Below, one piece after another: positions 37,701 to 48,723 of a DNA stretch of 64,000 bases. The stretch's first letter is position 1. Each line of letters starts with the position of its first letter. The DNA lies in the NCBI GenBank assembly GCA_947034885.2, contig OX344749.2, forward strand, positions 1,862,501-1,926,500, written 5' to 3'. Made by a program: the position numbers and the translations under genes. This stretch comes from Thuidium tamariscinum (taxonomy: Eukaryota; Streptophyta; Bryopsida; Hypnales; Thuidiaceae). The notes below the pieces were generated by a model that had not been told where the DNA came from, did no database searches, and saw only the letters and a list, made by a program, of their open reading frames with translations.

Positions 37701-40285
37701 ATGCTCAGGCTCATGTTGCAACTGCAACAGCCGGCTTGGTATATATCCTCGACATCTTATTCCTGATAACATAAGCTCTTTCATTTGCATTCAAGCCATC
37801 TTTTTGAAATATTTTACGCCTATTATATTAGTTATAAGCACTGGATGTATTCTGTTGTTCTTGTGCTGGTTATAATGGACACGGAGCTGAGTCAGATGTT
37901 CTTATTGATTTATATGCTGAATGGGCAATAGGTGGGACTTGGCTTGGCTTATGCCACGCCTATAATCGGTATTCTCAATGCTATTATGAAAGCCTTTACT
38001 GAAACTGAACAGGAGATGGTGTCAGTTGAGCGCATGCAGCAGGTATCCAATACAAAAGTACATCATGTCAATGTATGCTAAGGGACTCTCCTAATTTCTG
38101 AGGATTACAATAGTGGGCTATTGCTTTCTGTGGTTGAGCTTTGTTATTTTAATCCAAACAACCGACAGATAGCCGCGCAAGTCATCGTTGTTTACCGGTA
38201 GATTTATCTTTTAATGTGAAATTTGTCTTCGAAGGTTTAGAAAAGGTAGGTGATCAGAAACTTTTTGCAGCTTGAAATTTGACGAAAATCATTCTACGGG
38301 AATATTCAGTGGCAACCCACCCTTGCATGTCTCTCAAAAAAGTGAGCCGTTGGTAACCTGGCAGTATATGGATGTGACGGGAGAGACTGACGAAGGTCAA
38401 CAGGAAGTGAGTCCGGTTTGGCCAGCAAGAGGTGCTGTCGAATTTAATCATGTCAGCCTACTTTACTATCCGTGGTTGCCACCCGCCTTAAATGATGTTA
38501 CCTTCTCCATTCGACCATGCGAACATGTGAGCAATCTCTTTCATTCAAATTTGCGACTACTGAGCATACCTCAGCGAAGTTCTTTGGCTTACTCCTCTCA
38601 ATTCCATAATGGTGGCTAACACGTTGCTGTAAACGTATACAATCCACAGAACGCCATGTATTTTCCCGGAAGTTGTTGCATAGATTTACGAAGTTTTGCA
38701 TGTTTCTACATTTGATTAGTAGTTATTGATAATGGTTCAGGATTAGAAATCACCCCTAAATATTTGTCAATTATTTTAACTGAAAGAGCGCTGTTTTGGG
38801 GGTCTCAGATTGGTATTGCTGGCAGAACTGGAGCCGGAAAGTCAAGTATCCTCAATAGCCTGTTCCGTTTGACACCAATCAGTTCAGGGAGCATTGTGAT
38901 TGATGGAGTCATTACATCTCATATTGCCCTTCAGCGCCTGCGATCCCGGATCACAATCGTTCCTCAGAGCCCCTTCCTTTTCGGAGGAAGTATTCGGTAA
39001 TCATACGATTTTCTACTCTCGTCACATATGAAGGTTGATTTCCATGTTTAAAAGATCGGCCTTAGGCATTCCTTTTCATTATCTAAAGCTTCAGCAAAAT
39101 TTTGCAGGAAACCAACACAAATCCTTAGTTCTGTGTCGAGTTCTAGCTGCATAAAATGATTTCAGGTCGCTGTGCATGTTAAACTCCGCTTGGTGAGTAC
39201 TGTGTTTGAACTCGCAAGCACGCGACCGTCTGTCCTAAAGATCTGCAACAAGAGTAATTGCCACGTTATTTGATAGAATTATTTGGGTTGCATCATCCGC
39301 AGGGAAAATTTAGACCCAATGAATTGTGCAAGCGACTCCAAATTGTGGGAAGTTCTCGAAATGTGTCATCTGAAGGAAGCGGTGACATCTGCGGGAGGAT
39401 TGAGTGGACCTGTAAGAGAGGGAGGAGAGAGCCTCTCGCAAGGGCAGAGACAACTTCTATGCCTAGCGCGCTCGCTCTTGGGGACTGCTCGCGTAAGTCA
39501 GCACTCGCTCTTCCGTTCGAATTAATTGTTGAGGGTGTCTTGTGATGTTCCAAGTAATGGCTCAGCAGGCATTGATAGCTTGCTCCAATGCTCTGCAGAT
39601 ATTGTGCTTGGATGAGTGCACCGCAAATGTGGACCCCCAAACTACTGCTCTACTAAACAAGACAGTGGAGAAAGAGTGTGCGAACATGACTGCCATCATC
39701 ATAGCCCATAGGATCTCTACTATTATCGACTTACATCGGATTATGATAATGGAGCAAGGAAGATTGGTACGTATCTCTTCAGAGGTCCACAATATCTTCT
39801 TTAAAGTTACACAACTGTTGGTGCTTGTTCTTGTAGAACTAAGGAATTGTTTAGCCTCTCTCAAGAACCAAGGATTCATGCTTACAGAATGACCAATGCG
39901 ATTGATCATATTGTGGAAACGATAATGCAGATGTGGCCAAATTTTAAACAATCAGAATCTGTGACCAACATTGCAGAAGTTGATTTGTTTACAAGTTGAA
40001 AAAATCGAACTAAAGAAAGTCCCCTCATGACGCCCGACCATAAACTGCCAAAAAATCTTATGACCCAATTTAGGCTTCTCGTCTTTCAGAAATTAGACAC
40101 TCTTTTGAGACTGGATATATTTCTAGATAATTGGAAATAATTGGACCTACTTCCCGTGTTTACACAGCGCTATCAATACTGATATAACGCATACCTGATG
40201 ACAGGTCGAAGAGGGCTGCCCGAAGGAGCTCCTGGCAAACACGAACTCCAGATTCTTTGGTCTCGCCACATCATCACAGGCATAA
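28788..40285 (+). CDS. ABCC13: ABC transporter, subfamily C, ABCC10/ABCC13 type
   Basis: Full-size ATP-driven membrane exporter of the multidrug-resistance-associated family; ABCC proteins typically move conjugates or organic anions. My 32-exon model encodes 1405 aa with matching phases: 28788-28847, 29080-29337, 29552-29621, 29703-29769, 30000-30087, 30538-30656, 30845-30942, 31256-31322, 31437-31554, 31733-31849, 32053-32133, 32331-32639, 32884-32985, 33324-33391, 33657-33788, 33880-34027, 34174-34375, 34537-34816, 35144-35294, 35686-35861, 36166-36277, 36426-36479, 36836-36958, 37255-37353, 37643-37738, 37932-38042, 38169-38197, 38271-38526, 38809-38996, 39303-39492, 39599-39766 and 40205-40285. 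There is no extra N-terminal TMD0. TMD1 is about 90-380. NBD1 has GKVGAGKS (483-490), LSGGQ (573-577) and YILDD (594-598). A variable linker covers about 655-790 and TMD2 about 795-1102. NBD2 has GRTGAGKS (1202-1209), LSQGQ (1304-1308), LCLDE (1325-1329) and His1360. The NBD1 H-loop position is Tyr631. The 29-base exon 27 and the linker exons are least certain. Confidence 0.95.
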
Positions 40286-41385
40286 TCCCAATTTCTATTG
40301 GTCCTTTTGCACAGATTCTAAATGCTATCTGTGATTCTATCAACAGATTTTAAAATCCAGATCATACATAATGAGTGTAACTTGGTTGCATCTCTCCTTA
40401 TGCTTCACTTTTAACACAGAGTGTAGAACCTTGGCTCTCTCTTGTCCACTACAGATCCTCTTGTCGAAGTGAGAGCCAGCGAGGAATAAAAAGATTCTGA
40501 TGCTTGTTAAACTATAAGCTGATCAGTACCTGCAAGTGCAAGTCTGATGCCTCGTGGCCACTGTAGGGAACTTCTGATCTGTTAATACTAAAAATTACGT
40601 TTTTCACCTCAAGACAACTTTGAAGGCATGTTGAAGCTCCCCACACCTTCAATATTTTCTCTAAACATGAAGGAACCAGGCAACAATCACTGTATGTCTG
40701 TATGGCAGGGTAGGAGTAAAAAGTTGGCAATGGTGCAAGGACTGATTGATGTTCACAGAAAGGATATTCGCTACAAGTATCACCAAGGAAAGAAATGTTT
40801 GATTTGGGATACGATATGATCTAGTGAGAGACGCTGTCGACTTGATGCCCCCCTTGCGAAAATGGATATGGACAACAGTTAACTTAAAGATGAGCATGCT
40901 TATCGGTTTGGCGACATCTGTACAGTTTTTTAGGTGGGGCCAATTTGAAGAGCAATCTTTGAAAAGTAGTATTAGAAGTTGACATTTGTAAATGGTCGTT
41001 CATTGCACCAATCTAACATGCAAAAAACTCTCTTAGTGTATATTTCTAACACCATGTAATAAGGGAGGTTCTGGTTATATGTATTTCTTAGCAAATGGAA
41101 GAGAATGCATATTGTAGTGAAAGTTAGTCCAACTTTGGCCTAAAAATGAGATAATTCATTTCTCACATCCTTTGCAAGTGCCAATAATTGACAATAACAT
41201 CATACGTAATCAAATACAAGATATATTGAAAAGAATGTTTTGAGCATGCAAAATGGTGGAATCATAGAATGACACATGGTCGAGGAATTTTCCTTATGGC
41301 TTCTTTATACTAATAGTTTGTTAGATATATCTTCACCATTCATATGCATATTTGGGGATATTGATATCTAGGTTTCAATAAATAC

Positions 41386-41516
41386 CAGTGATCCCAAAAC
41401 TAGCTAATTTTTGCTCATTTTCTACTTAATTTTTTCATACCCTTTGTAAAAAAAATTTAAAATCTTTCAAAAATGAACATTTGGCTAAAAAATGTGAATC
41501 TATTTTGAGATCACTG
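41386..41516. mobile_element. 131-bp hAT-like MITE, copy 1
   Basis: The left end CAGTGATCCCAAAA and the reverse-complemented right end CAGTGATCTCAAAA are terminal inverted repeats in the hAT style. The flanks ATAAATAC and GTGAATAC match at 6 of 8 positions and are probably an eroded 8-bp target duplication. It has the same length as, and is closely similar throughout to, the copy at 60393-60523. Non-coding. Confidence 0.8.
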
Positions 41517-41639
41517 GTGAATACTGAGTCAAAATAACATAAAATTACAAAAGTTAAGAGTTAAATTTCTAGCAATTTACAATTATTTTCTACAAACTCT
41601 CTATGAACTTTGACCAAACTATCTGGGGTGACTTGCTTG

Positions 41640-42071
41640 TCACACCCCGGTTTTCAATTTGTAGTCCCCCCCTCCCAAAAATGAAGAGCCGTTGGATGGG
41701 GAAACACCCCCCCCCCCCTCAATGAAAAACCAAGAGTCGTTGGATGGGGATACATACATATATACATACATAGAATATGAATATAGATACAGATATGTAT
41801 ATAGATATGAATGCAAAATACAAATACAATGTAGAATGTGTATACAGAATATGTATACAAATACGTACATGAATACAGATACACATTTATCCCATAATGT
41901 TTGCAACTCCCTACACACCCTGAAAATTACAAGAGGGGGGTTGGGTAGGTAAAAATAATAATTTTAAAATTTTTAATTTTTAATTCATCCCCCCTCCCCC
42001 CCAAAATTAAAATTTTAAAATTTTTTGCGGGGGGAGAAGGGGTGAATTAAAAATTTTAAAAAATTAAAATT
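41640..42071. repeat. Homopurine/homopyrimidine repeat block with foldback
   Basis: In order: a duplicated AGCCGTTGGATGGGGA-like unit interrupted by a C tract (41707-41718); a TACATA/GAATATAGATA microsatellite-like run (about 41750-41890); and an inverted repeat (about 41960-42071). The inverted repeat pairs TTTTTAATTCATCCCCCC with GGGGTGAATTAAAAA. It resembles the reverse complement of 23690-24173. Confidence 0.65.
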
Positions 42072-42230
42072 AATCATGGTACATAGTTTCTCACTATGCC
42101 TATGCACCATGAAGTGGCTGTTACAGCCAGCCTACAATGGTGAGATACTTCTCAAATGTTTTGAGACTGCATTGAGATAAAGACTGCATATAGTTTTTAG
42201 AATTTTTTTGGTAGCACACATTGAAATTTA

Positions 42231-43160
42231 TTTGAACTGACGGTGAAAACAGGAAAACACAATATCACCGCACAGAGGTGACAATAGTGTGGCTTTGAGA
42301 AAATTAGTGTTACATGCACTAAAACTCAAAAAAGGACAAATCCGTGTAACTCTAACGTAGTTGCCCAAAGGCTACTCCTAAAGTTTTCAGTTTCCATTCT
42401 GCTTGGCCGCATCGAGCGGCGCAGCGCTCCTGAGGACGTCTCCATCTGTTGTCACTCCTCCTGAAAAGCGGAAGCCATAGCCAACACTCGGCCGCCTCAA
42501 TCTGCTCAAATGTAGCAAAACGTCCATCAGCACACCGAGAACTGTTCATCAGCTCAGGTACCTCTGCATCTGAGAAATGGACATGCCTATTACATTCTAC
42601 GCACGAAAGATCACCGGGTGTCTCCAAACCTTTGATTATGCACAATCTAGCATCCACCGCGGTCGTGAAATGCACCAAATGCTATCTAGAAACCTCTGTT
42701 TTCCCAGATCAACAAGCTAGAGGTTGAACGTGACGATTTTCTCTTCATTCGTCTTTTTTCTTTGGAGAATTTGGTCTTTACGGTCTCATTCTTTTGCAGG
42801 TGCAGAACAGGCGGGACACAACTAGCGGAGGGAGACAACTGCAAGAATCTAGACGTTCAAATCCCAATTGCGCAGTGAGATGGGCATGGCTTTGGATGGC
42901 ATTTGAAAGCTCTGTTTTATGAATTAGATGTGCTAACAGGTTTACTTAAAAGTTGAAGTTCTGTGGGTCCGCAATTGGCAAGCGCTCAGTTCGCAGTCAG
43001 TGACGAGGAGATGGGTGCGGCTAGCCAATTCAGGAATTTGATGTTTTGTCTAGAAGTCTAGGCGTGTGCGCGTTGCTAGATCTGGCGCAGAGTGAGAGCT
43101 GGAGTGGACGAACTTGCTGCATGAACGACGACAGGACGTGAATCGGTCTGCGATTACCGT
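42231..43160. other. GC-richer stretch without recognised gene
   Basis: Clearly less AT-rich than the DNA to its left. It carries overlapping open frames on both strands. The minus-strand frame 42352-42678 (108 codons) includes a CVECNRHVHF segment. The plus-strand frame 42449-42727 (92 codons) is serine-rich. I recognise neither. The last few hundred bases probably include the promoter and leader of the glycosyltransferase gene at 43176. It could also hold a small gene or a gene fragment. Confidence 0.4.
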
Positions 43161-43175
43161 GAAGCTAGCAGACCC

Positions 43176-44264
43176 ATGGCAGGTGCGAAGTTCACCGTCT
43201 CCGAACGGCTCCTCCCATGCATCCTGACAATGATCGTGGCAGCAATGTTCCTCATCTCGGCCAATTTCGGCCCGAATTTCAAGTCGTTCTTTTTACAAGA
43301 CTTCAAATTCTCATCCCCCAAGTACACCCCCATGCTTGACAATTTGACAGACGCAGTGCTTCTCCGTGACGCAGCACGCGCAGTGGACGCCCCCATGCGC
43401 CCACACCAGACGCCCCGCGTCGCTTTCCTCTTCATCGTCCGCGACAACATCCCCCACGAGCCTCTCTGGCGCCGCTTCTTCCACGACCACGACGACAAAT
43501 ACTCCCTGTACGTGCACGCCGCTCCGGGTCACCTCTACCCCAACACCTCCCTCTTCTTCAGCCGGGAAGTTCCCAGTCACCCTTGTCCCCGCTTCTCCCG
43601 CGGCTTAGTCGACGCCTTCCGTCGCTTACTCTCCCACGCGCTTCTCGATCCCCACGCCCACAACGCCTGGTTCGTCAACGTCTGCGAGTCCACCATCCCC
43701 ATCCGCAGCTTCTCCTTCACATATCAGTACCTCACCACTAGCACCGTCAGCTTCGTGGAGAGTTTCTACCCCGTCGCTCGTTATCAGCAATGGGAGACGC
43801 GTCCCGAGTTTAACGAAACCGAGTTGCGGAAAGGGGAGCTTTGGATGGCGCTGCGGCGTGATCACGCAGGGGTGGTGATTCGAGACAAGGAGATTTATTC
43901 GGCGTTCATGGCGAAGTGCAGGCAGGAGAGAATGTGTACGTGGGACGAGGAGTATGTGCAGACGTTGTTGCATTTGAAGGACGAGCATGGGATTGCGAAG
44001 AGGACGGTGATGTATGTGAATTGGACGCAGCCGCACGGGGGAAGTCCGAAAGTGGTGGCGTCGCGGGTGAGTGTGGTGAAGGAGTTGCAGGAGAGGAAGT
44101 GGGATGTGGAAGGGGAGAGACATGATACTGCGGTTGCGAATGGGACTTTTGTGTGTGAGCATAATGGAGTGGCGCCCGCGCCGTGTTTTCTTTTAGCAAG
44201 GAAGTTCGCGGCCGGCGCGACCGGCGCACTGATGGCGTTCTCGGCGCTGGAGCTTGGCTATTGA
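43176..44264 (+). CDS. Branch/Core-2/I-branching (DUF266) type glycosyltransferase, GT14-like
   Basis: Probable Golgi type II membrane glycosyltransferase of the plant Branch family (Pfam PF02485), related to GT14 enzymes; members are thought to act on cell-wall glycans or glycoproteins. It is a single exon of 362 aa. A short N-terminal tail is followed by a membrane anchor at about 12-30 (LLPCILTMIVAAMFLI) and a luminal stem. The catalytic domain starts near residue 80 with RVAFLFIVRD, then WRRFFHDHDDKYSLYVHAAP, RRLLSHALLDP, VNVCESTIPI, FVESFYPVARYQQW and CTWDEEYVQTLL. It ends with TFVCEHNGVAPAPCFLLARKF. Two family signatures are altered: KGELW where KGSQW is usual, and VNWT where VDWS is usual. 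Third positions are strongly GC-rich in the 5' half and G-rich in the 3' half, unlike the AT-rich flanks. Acceptor and donor sugar are unknown. Confidence 0.9.
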   Translation: MAGAKFTVSERLLPCILTMIVAAMFLISANFGPNFKSFFLQDFKFSSPKYTPMLDNLTDAVLLRDAARAVDAPMRPHQTPRVAFLFIVRDNIPHEPLWRRFFHDHDDKYSLYVHAAPGHLYPNTSLFFSREVPSHPCPRFSRGLVDAFRRLLSHALLDPHAHNAWFVNVCESTIPIRSFSFTYQYLTTSTVSFVESFYPVARYQQWETRPEFNETELRKGELWMALRRDHAGVVIRDKEIYSAFMAKCRQERMCTWDEEYVQTLLHLKDEHGIAKRTVMYVNWTQPHGGSPKVVASRVSVVKELQERKWDVEGERHDTAVANGTFVCEHNGVAPAPCFLLARKFAAGATGALMAFSALELGY

Positions 44265-45403
44265 GGCTGCTCGCGGGTGGGCTTCTCGCGCCGCGCACTG
44301 GGACTTCTTGCCCCCTGCGAGTGAAATGGCGAAAGAGTGTCTCAAATTTCTAAGTTTGCTATAATACAACTACTTCTTGTCATTAAATTGTCCACATGCC
44401 AAATGACCAATCACTAACAACTTAGCACTAGTTTTCTAGTGTTTGGGTACCAAGATTGCAAGTCCACTAACTAATCCGGTTCTAAATGCATCTCTTCTTT
44501 AGGATTGACTAACTTGTTGCTTGAAATATCTACTATCGTTATTGATGAGGTAGGATGCGGTAAAGGGAAGGTTTATGTCTTTATAGTCCTAAACCTTGTT
44601 GAAATCTTACCATTTTGAAAATGTTCAAGAAAAAGAGAAATAATTCCAACCCTTTACTTGGATTGGCATGAATTAAGGGCCAATTCATATTGGATCCTAG
44701 TTATAGTTAAAAGTAACTACAAGAGTTATACCAACACTACATACTTCAATTTTCTTTAAAAGGTTCTACCAATATAAATGACAAAATGGCTAATTGAATT
44801 TGGAGAAGAAGAAGTGCATATAGTGTGAATCAAGTATAGGAAGCTAGATTGATTTTGTATGAATTTGAGGAGTGAAATCTGAAATTATAAGGGAATGTCA
44901 AGAATGAGCAAAATTGGTTGGTTGGTTGGTTTCTAAGTTTGCTTTCTGTGGAAGAATATATAAGCTACATATGTAATGGCCATTTTCATGCTTTGTGATG
45001 TTATTTGACAATAGATTTTGGAATTTTAGAAGTATTTGCTAAAGAATCTAGGTTGGTTATAAGAGTTGTCTTGTTTGCATTCTAATGACTAAAAGTGGAT
45101 GAAATCTTGTGTATTGCAACCAAAAAATGTTGAATACTAGTGGAGTGAGCTTCCAAGTAGGCAAGAAGAAGATAATGATTTGTGGAAAAAAATTGTAACC
45201 TTTGTTGATTTGAATTCAAATAGATTTTTAGCCATAAGAAAAATGCCATTGTCCTTCATTAGACAATTCAAAGTACCTTTTTTCTTTGTACTCATACACC
45301 AAACATTTTTTCTTGTGTACTAAACAATTCAATATACTTGGTGAATTGTCCAATTGTTGGAAGCATCCATTCATTATTCATAGGGAAGATTTTAAGAGCA
45401 TGT

Positions 45404-45659
45404 CATTAGAGGAGATTCGGGGGCAACAGGAGACTGTGAGTTCCCGAAGCTGTGAACGCTGGAATGTGCCGCAGGAATGCGGAACTGTCCTGTGCTGACG
45501 TGGTCGAGAGAGTGCCACGTCACCGATTTTTTTTTTTTTTTTTTAAATTTGACTTTTTTTTGCATTTTAGGACAAACTTCTTTTTTTTTTTTTCAAAAAA
45601 AAAAAATTAATTACTGATCGGGAACAATTCGGGGAACAGGGCTCGAATCTCCTCTAATG
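45404..45659. mobile_element. Hairpin-core MITE family, copy B (best preserved)
   Basis: Terminal inverted repeats CATTAGAGGAGATTCG at both ends, perfect over 16 bases. The core at 45496-45522 is a perfect inverted repeat TGACGTGG, 11 bases, CCACGTCA. Poly-T and poly-A tracts follow. The 5' third is clearly richer in GC than the surrounding AT-rich DNA. No open frame of note. Confidence 0.8.
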
Positions 45660-47029
45660 CCTTTACCATCGTTATTGTACACATGCCAAATAAGCATTCA
45701 AGCATGGTTCATACATTGGCATTGATGTATACATTAAGTGTGCTTTCTATTTTAAAGCTCTCATTTCTTTTTATTGGATCTTCTCGAGAATTGAAAGAGT
45801 TGATTTATGATTTTTTTATAAAACAAATACAAAATATTTAGGTCTTCCAAATGTCTTTTTAGCTTGTAGCCATGAAAAATGTGAAATTTTGTTTTAAATT
45901 TTACACCTTTTCATAAATAGAAATGAAGAATGTCAAAGAATATAGTGGTTAATTTTGATGTTCCTCAAACAGATATATACCATCTGTGAGGAACTAAATG
46001 TCGTAGTAGTCATTATCTTACATCTTGAGAATATTAGCAAGTTCTCAAGTTTTGATGCTCATGTACACACTTGTTTGTAGTTAATTGTTTATTGGATGAA
46101 AGTATTGGGGATTATTGACAAGCTGTTACCCACTTCATTTGGAACCAACAAAAAACTTATGCTACAAAATTATTATGAACATTTCCCTTTATCATATAAC
46201 ATTCCTTTGAAAGTAAATGTAAACATATGTATATTTGTTATTTAATGGCGGATTTCATTAATATGGCCTCATTTTGCAATTTTGGCACTTTCTACGGTGC
46301 AAACCACATGGTCTGAAATCTTTGCCCATTCTAAATGTTTGAAACCTATACTAATCGTAGATACTTCAACCCATGTAGTTAGAAATCTATATCTATCCTA
46401 GATTGATGAAATCTATATAATCCATTCTTAATGGTCTAATATTTATACTAGTCTTCAATGTCACTTTTACGTTCTAGGTTGCGCAATGTAAAAATAGCAT
46501 ATTAAATATCAACATTTTAATGAAATTCACCATTTTAACCTTCATCTTCTTGTATTTTCATTTTAGAAATGATAAGTGACAATTAAAAACAATCAACAAA
46601 AGTAGAAGGCTCTTGAATTATCTAATCAAGATCGTAAAAGAATTCATATTCACACACACAATTTAGTTCATGTAATATTTTTAAATTTATAATATACAAA
46701 ATTCATATTGACACTCAAAATCAACTATTTCATAATTTATGGCTTTTGAGAGTACTGTTAGTCATCTTTCAATGTCATAAATTTATTTTATTGCAATGTG
46801 ATTCCTAAATAATAAAAAGACTAGATTGAACTATAAAATTTTTTAGTAGACTTTTACACATTAGCCATGTACAAACTTTTCAAATTGATTAATTGAGTGT
46901 CACATGAAATGAGATTTGCATTCCTTCTAGTAGGATAAAGTTTGACCTAATTCACTTAGAAAAAAATGGATCTACTATGACGAGCTTAAAAACAACTAAG
47001 TATCTAAACAACTATTTTGTGACTATAGC

Positions 47030-48136
47030 CACTAGAAGAAAACAAGGGTTTTGCAACTACAATTTGCAATTGGTTTTGTAGTTGCATCGGGCGTTTGCAA
47101 CTAGGTGATAATTTAGAGACTGTAGTTGCAATGAACAAGTTGCAATAGTTGCAAGCTAGTTGCAAAAAGTGGCAAAGTTATTTCTCATCCAATAGAATCT
47201 GTAGAACTTCATTGATGAACTCTTTCGACATGGTTGCTGATATGGAACTTGATTGCTGCGACTTGTTGCAACTAGCCTGCAACTAGCTTACAACTGACTT
47301 GCAACTAGTTTATAACTAACTTGCAACTAACTTGTAACTAGATTATTTGTAAATTTTAAAATTTTAATCTCAATGATTTGTAGATTTCAAAATTTTTAAT
47401 CTATCTTTTTCTTAGATTAGCAATCCAAATATTTATATTGAAAGATTTTACTACTTTAGAAAATTTTATAATTTTATAGATTTTTATAATTGGTAGATTT
47501 TTGTAGATAATAGAAATCTAAAAATTGTAAAAATTTATAAGCTGTAAAAATCTACAAAGTATAGAAATATTATAGATTTTCACCATTAAAATTCATCATA
47601 CAAGAATGCTATAACTTATGATTCTTATACATTTAATCTAATGATATTCCTAACAATTGATATGGGATAATTGATATGAGATTTAATCTAGTTGTTTCCT
47701 AATTGTATAATAATTGTTTCTTAGTTGTAACATAGTTGCTTAAGTATTAAAGTTGAATTCTAGTTGCATGATAGTTGAAAACTAGTTGAATGCTAGTTGT
47801 AGAGTAGTTGACAACTAGTGGTATAGTTGCACTATGGTTGTACGATAGTCGAATAGTTGCATAGGAGTTGCACAAATACATAGTAGTTGCACAATAGTTG
47901 CATAGATACTAGTCAACAATTGTAATAAACATTGGATGTAGAATACCTTACGATTCTTTTTTTCTCATTCTTATAAACTCTAAACTTCATTTTGCAACTA
48001 CTTTGCGACTACTTTGCAACTACAACAATGTAAACATCAATTTGGTCAAATATAGAGGGTTGTAATTGCACAACAGTTGCATAGGACATGTAGTTGCAGT
48101 GCAGTCGATTGTAGGGAACATGTTTTTTTTCTAGTG
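47030..48136. mobile_element. CACTA-like non-autonomous element with subterminal repeats
   Basis: It begins CACTAGAAGAAAACA and ends TGTTTTTTTTCTAGTG, so the reverse-complemented right end starts CACTAGAAAAAAAACA. Dense arrays of TTGCAACTA and its reverse TAGTTGCAA fill roughly the left 320 bp and the right 430 bp. CACTA (En/Spm) transposons characteristically have such subterminal arrays, which bind transposase. The flanking trinucleotides AGC and ATC differ at one base, so the 3-bp target duplication is imperfect. The AT-rich centre has no transposase frame. Confidence 0.75.
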
Positions 48137-48435
48137 ATCCCATTGTTATTAGCACCAATTCTAACTCACACATCACTTTTTTGCAAAGAAATTCTAGAAT
48201 GAAGTGTATACATTGTATTAGTTACAAAATAATCATAGAGTTATGATAGAGTTCAAATTTAGAATGAATGTGAACTATTCACCATCTATCAATCATTATA
48301 GATTTCAATGTAAACAAGTGAAATCTATTAATTATTAATATCTAAACCTTTGAAATCTAAAAAAGAGGCTTGATTTGAATCTTGAAATCTATAGACCATT
48401 CAAATAAGGATTTCAAAATCTACAGATCTACAAAG

Positions 48436-48665
48436 TACTACCTTTGTCCCAAAATGATCTTCTTATCAAACAAAATGTTATAGATTAGGATTAAAAATAA
48501 CATTTTAAAAAAAAAAAATTGATCTACATATAGAATTTGATGCAATCCTATTGATTTGCAAATTTGAATAAGAAATTAGTTCTAAAAGTATGACTTTAAA
48601 GTACTTGACAATCAAATTTGGGGGGCATTTTGAGGAGCACTACTAGCCAATTGTTTGCTCAATTC
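48436..48665. mobile_element. Truncated Stowaway-like element
   Basis: It starts TACTACCTTTGTCCCAAAAT and continues ATGATCTTCTTATCAAACAAAATG. The reverse complement of the right half of 54282-54833 shows the same order, up to a shared GAGCACTACT-GCCA motif. No matching second end follows; the sequence runs on to the element at 48724. It is therefore a partial copy whose right boundary is approximate. Confidence 0.6.
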
Positions 48666-48723
48666 CCGCCATATGTGATGAATCTTTTTGTCTTTCTACT
48701 ATGCTTTGTACCATTTCCACAAT

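Larger units (their letters stand above)
40286..42230. other. Intergenic DNA downstream of the ABC transporter gene
   Basis: The first 700 bp are of mid complexity and probably include the transporter's 3' untranslated region. Beyond about 41.0 kb the sequence is AT-rich and holds the 131-bp hAT-like element and the repeat block at 41640-42071. No gene recognised. Confidence 0.6.

Noticed and set aside
43626-44162. 178-codon minus-strand frame opposite the glycosyltransferase, and other long frames there
   Set aside because: They result from the GC-rich third positions of the sense gene. The histidine/proline-rich translation has no family resemblance.
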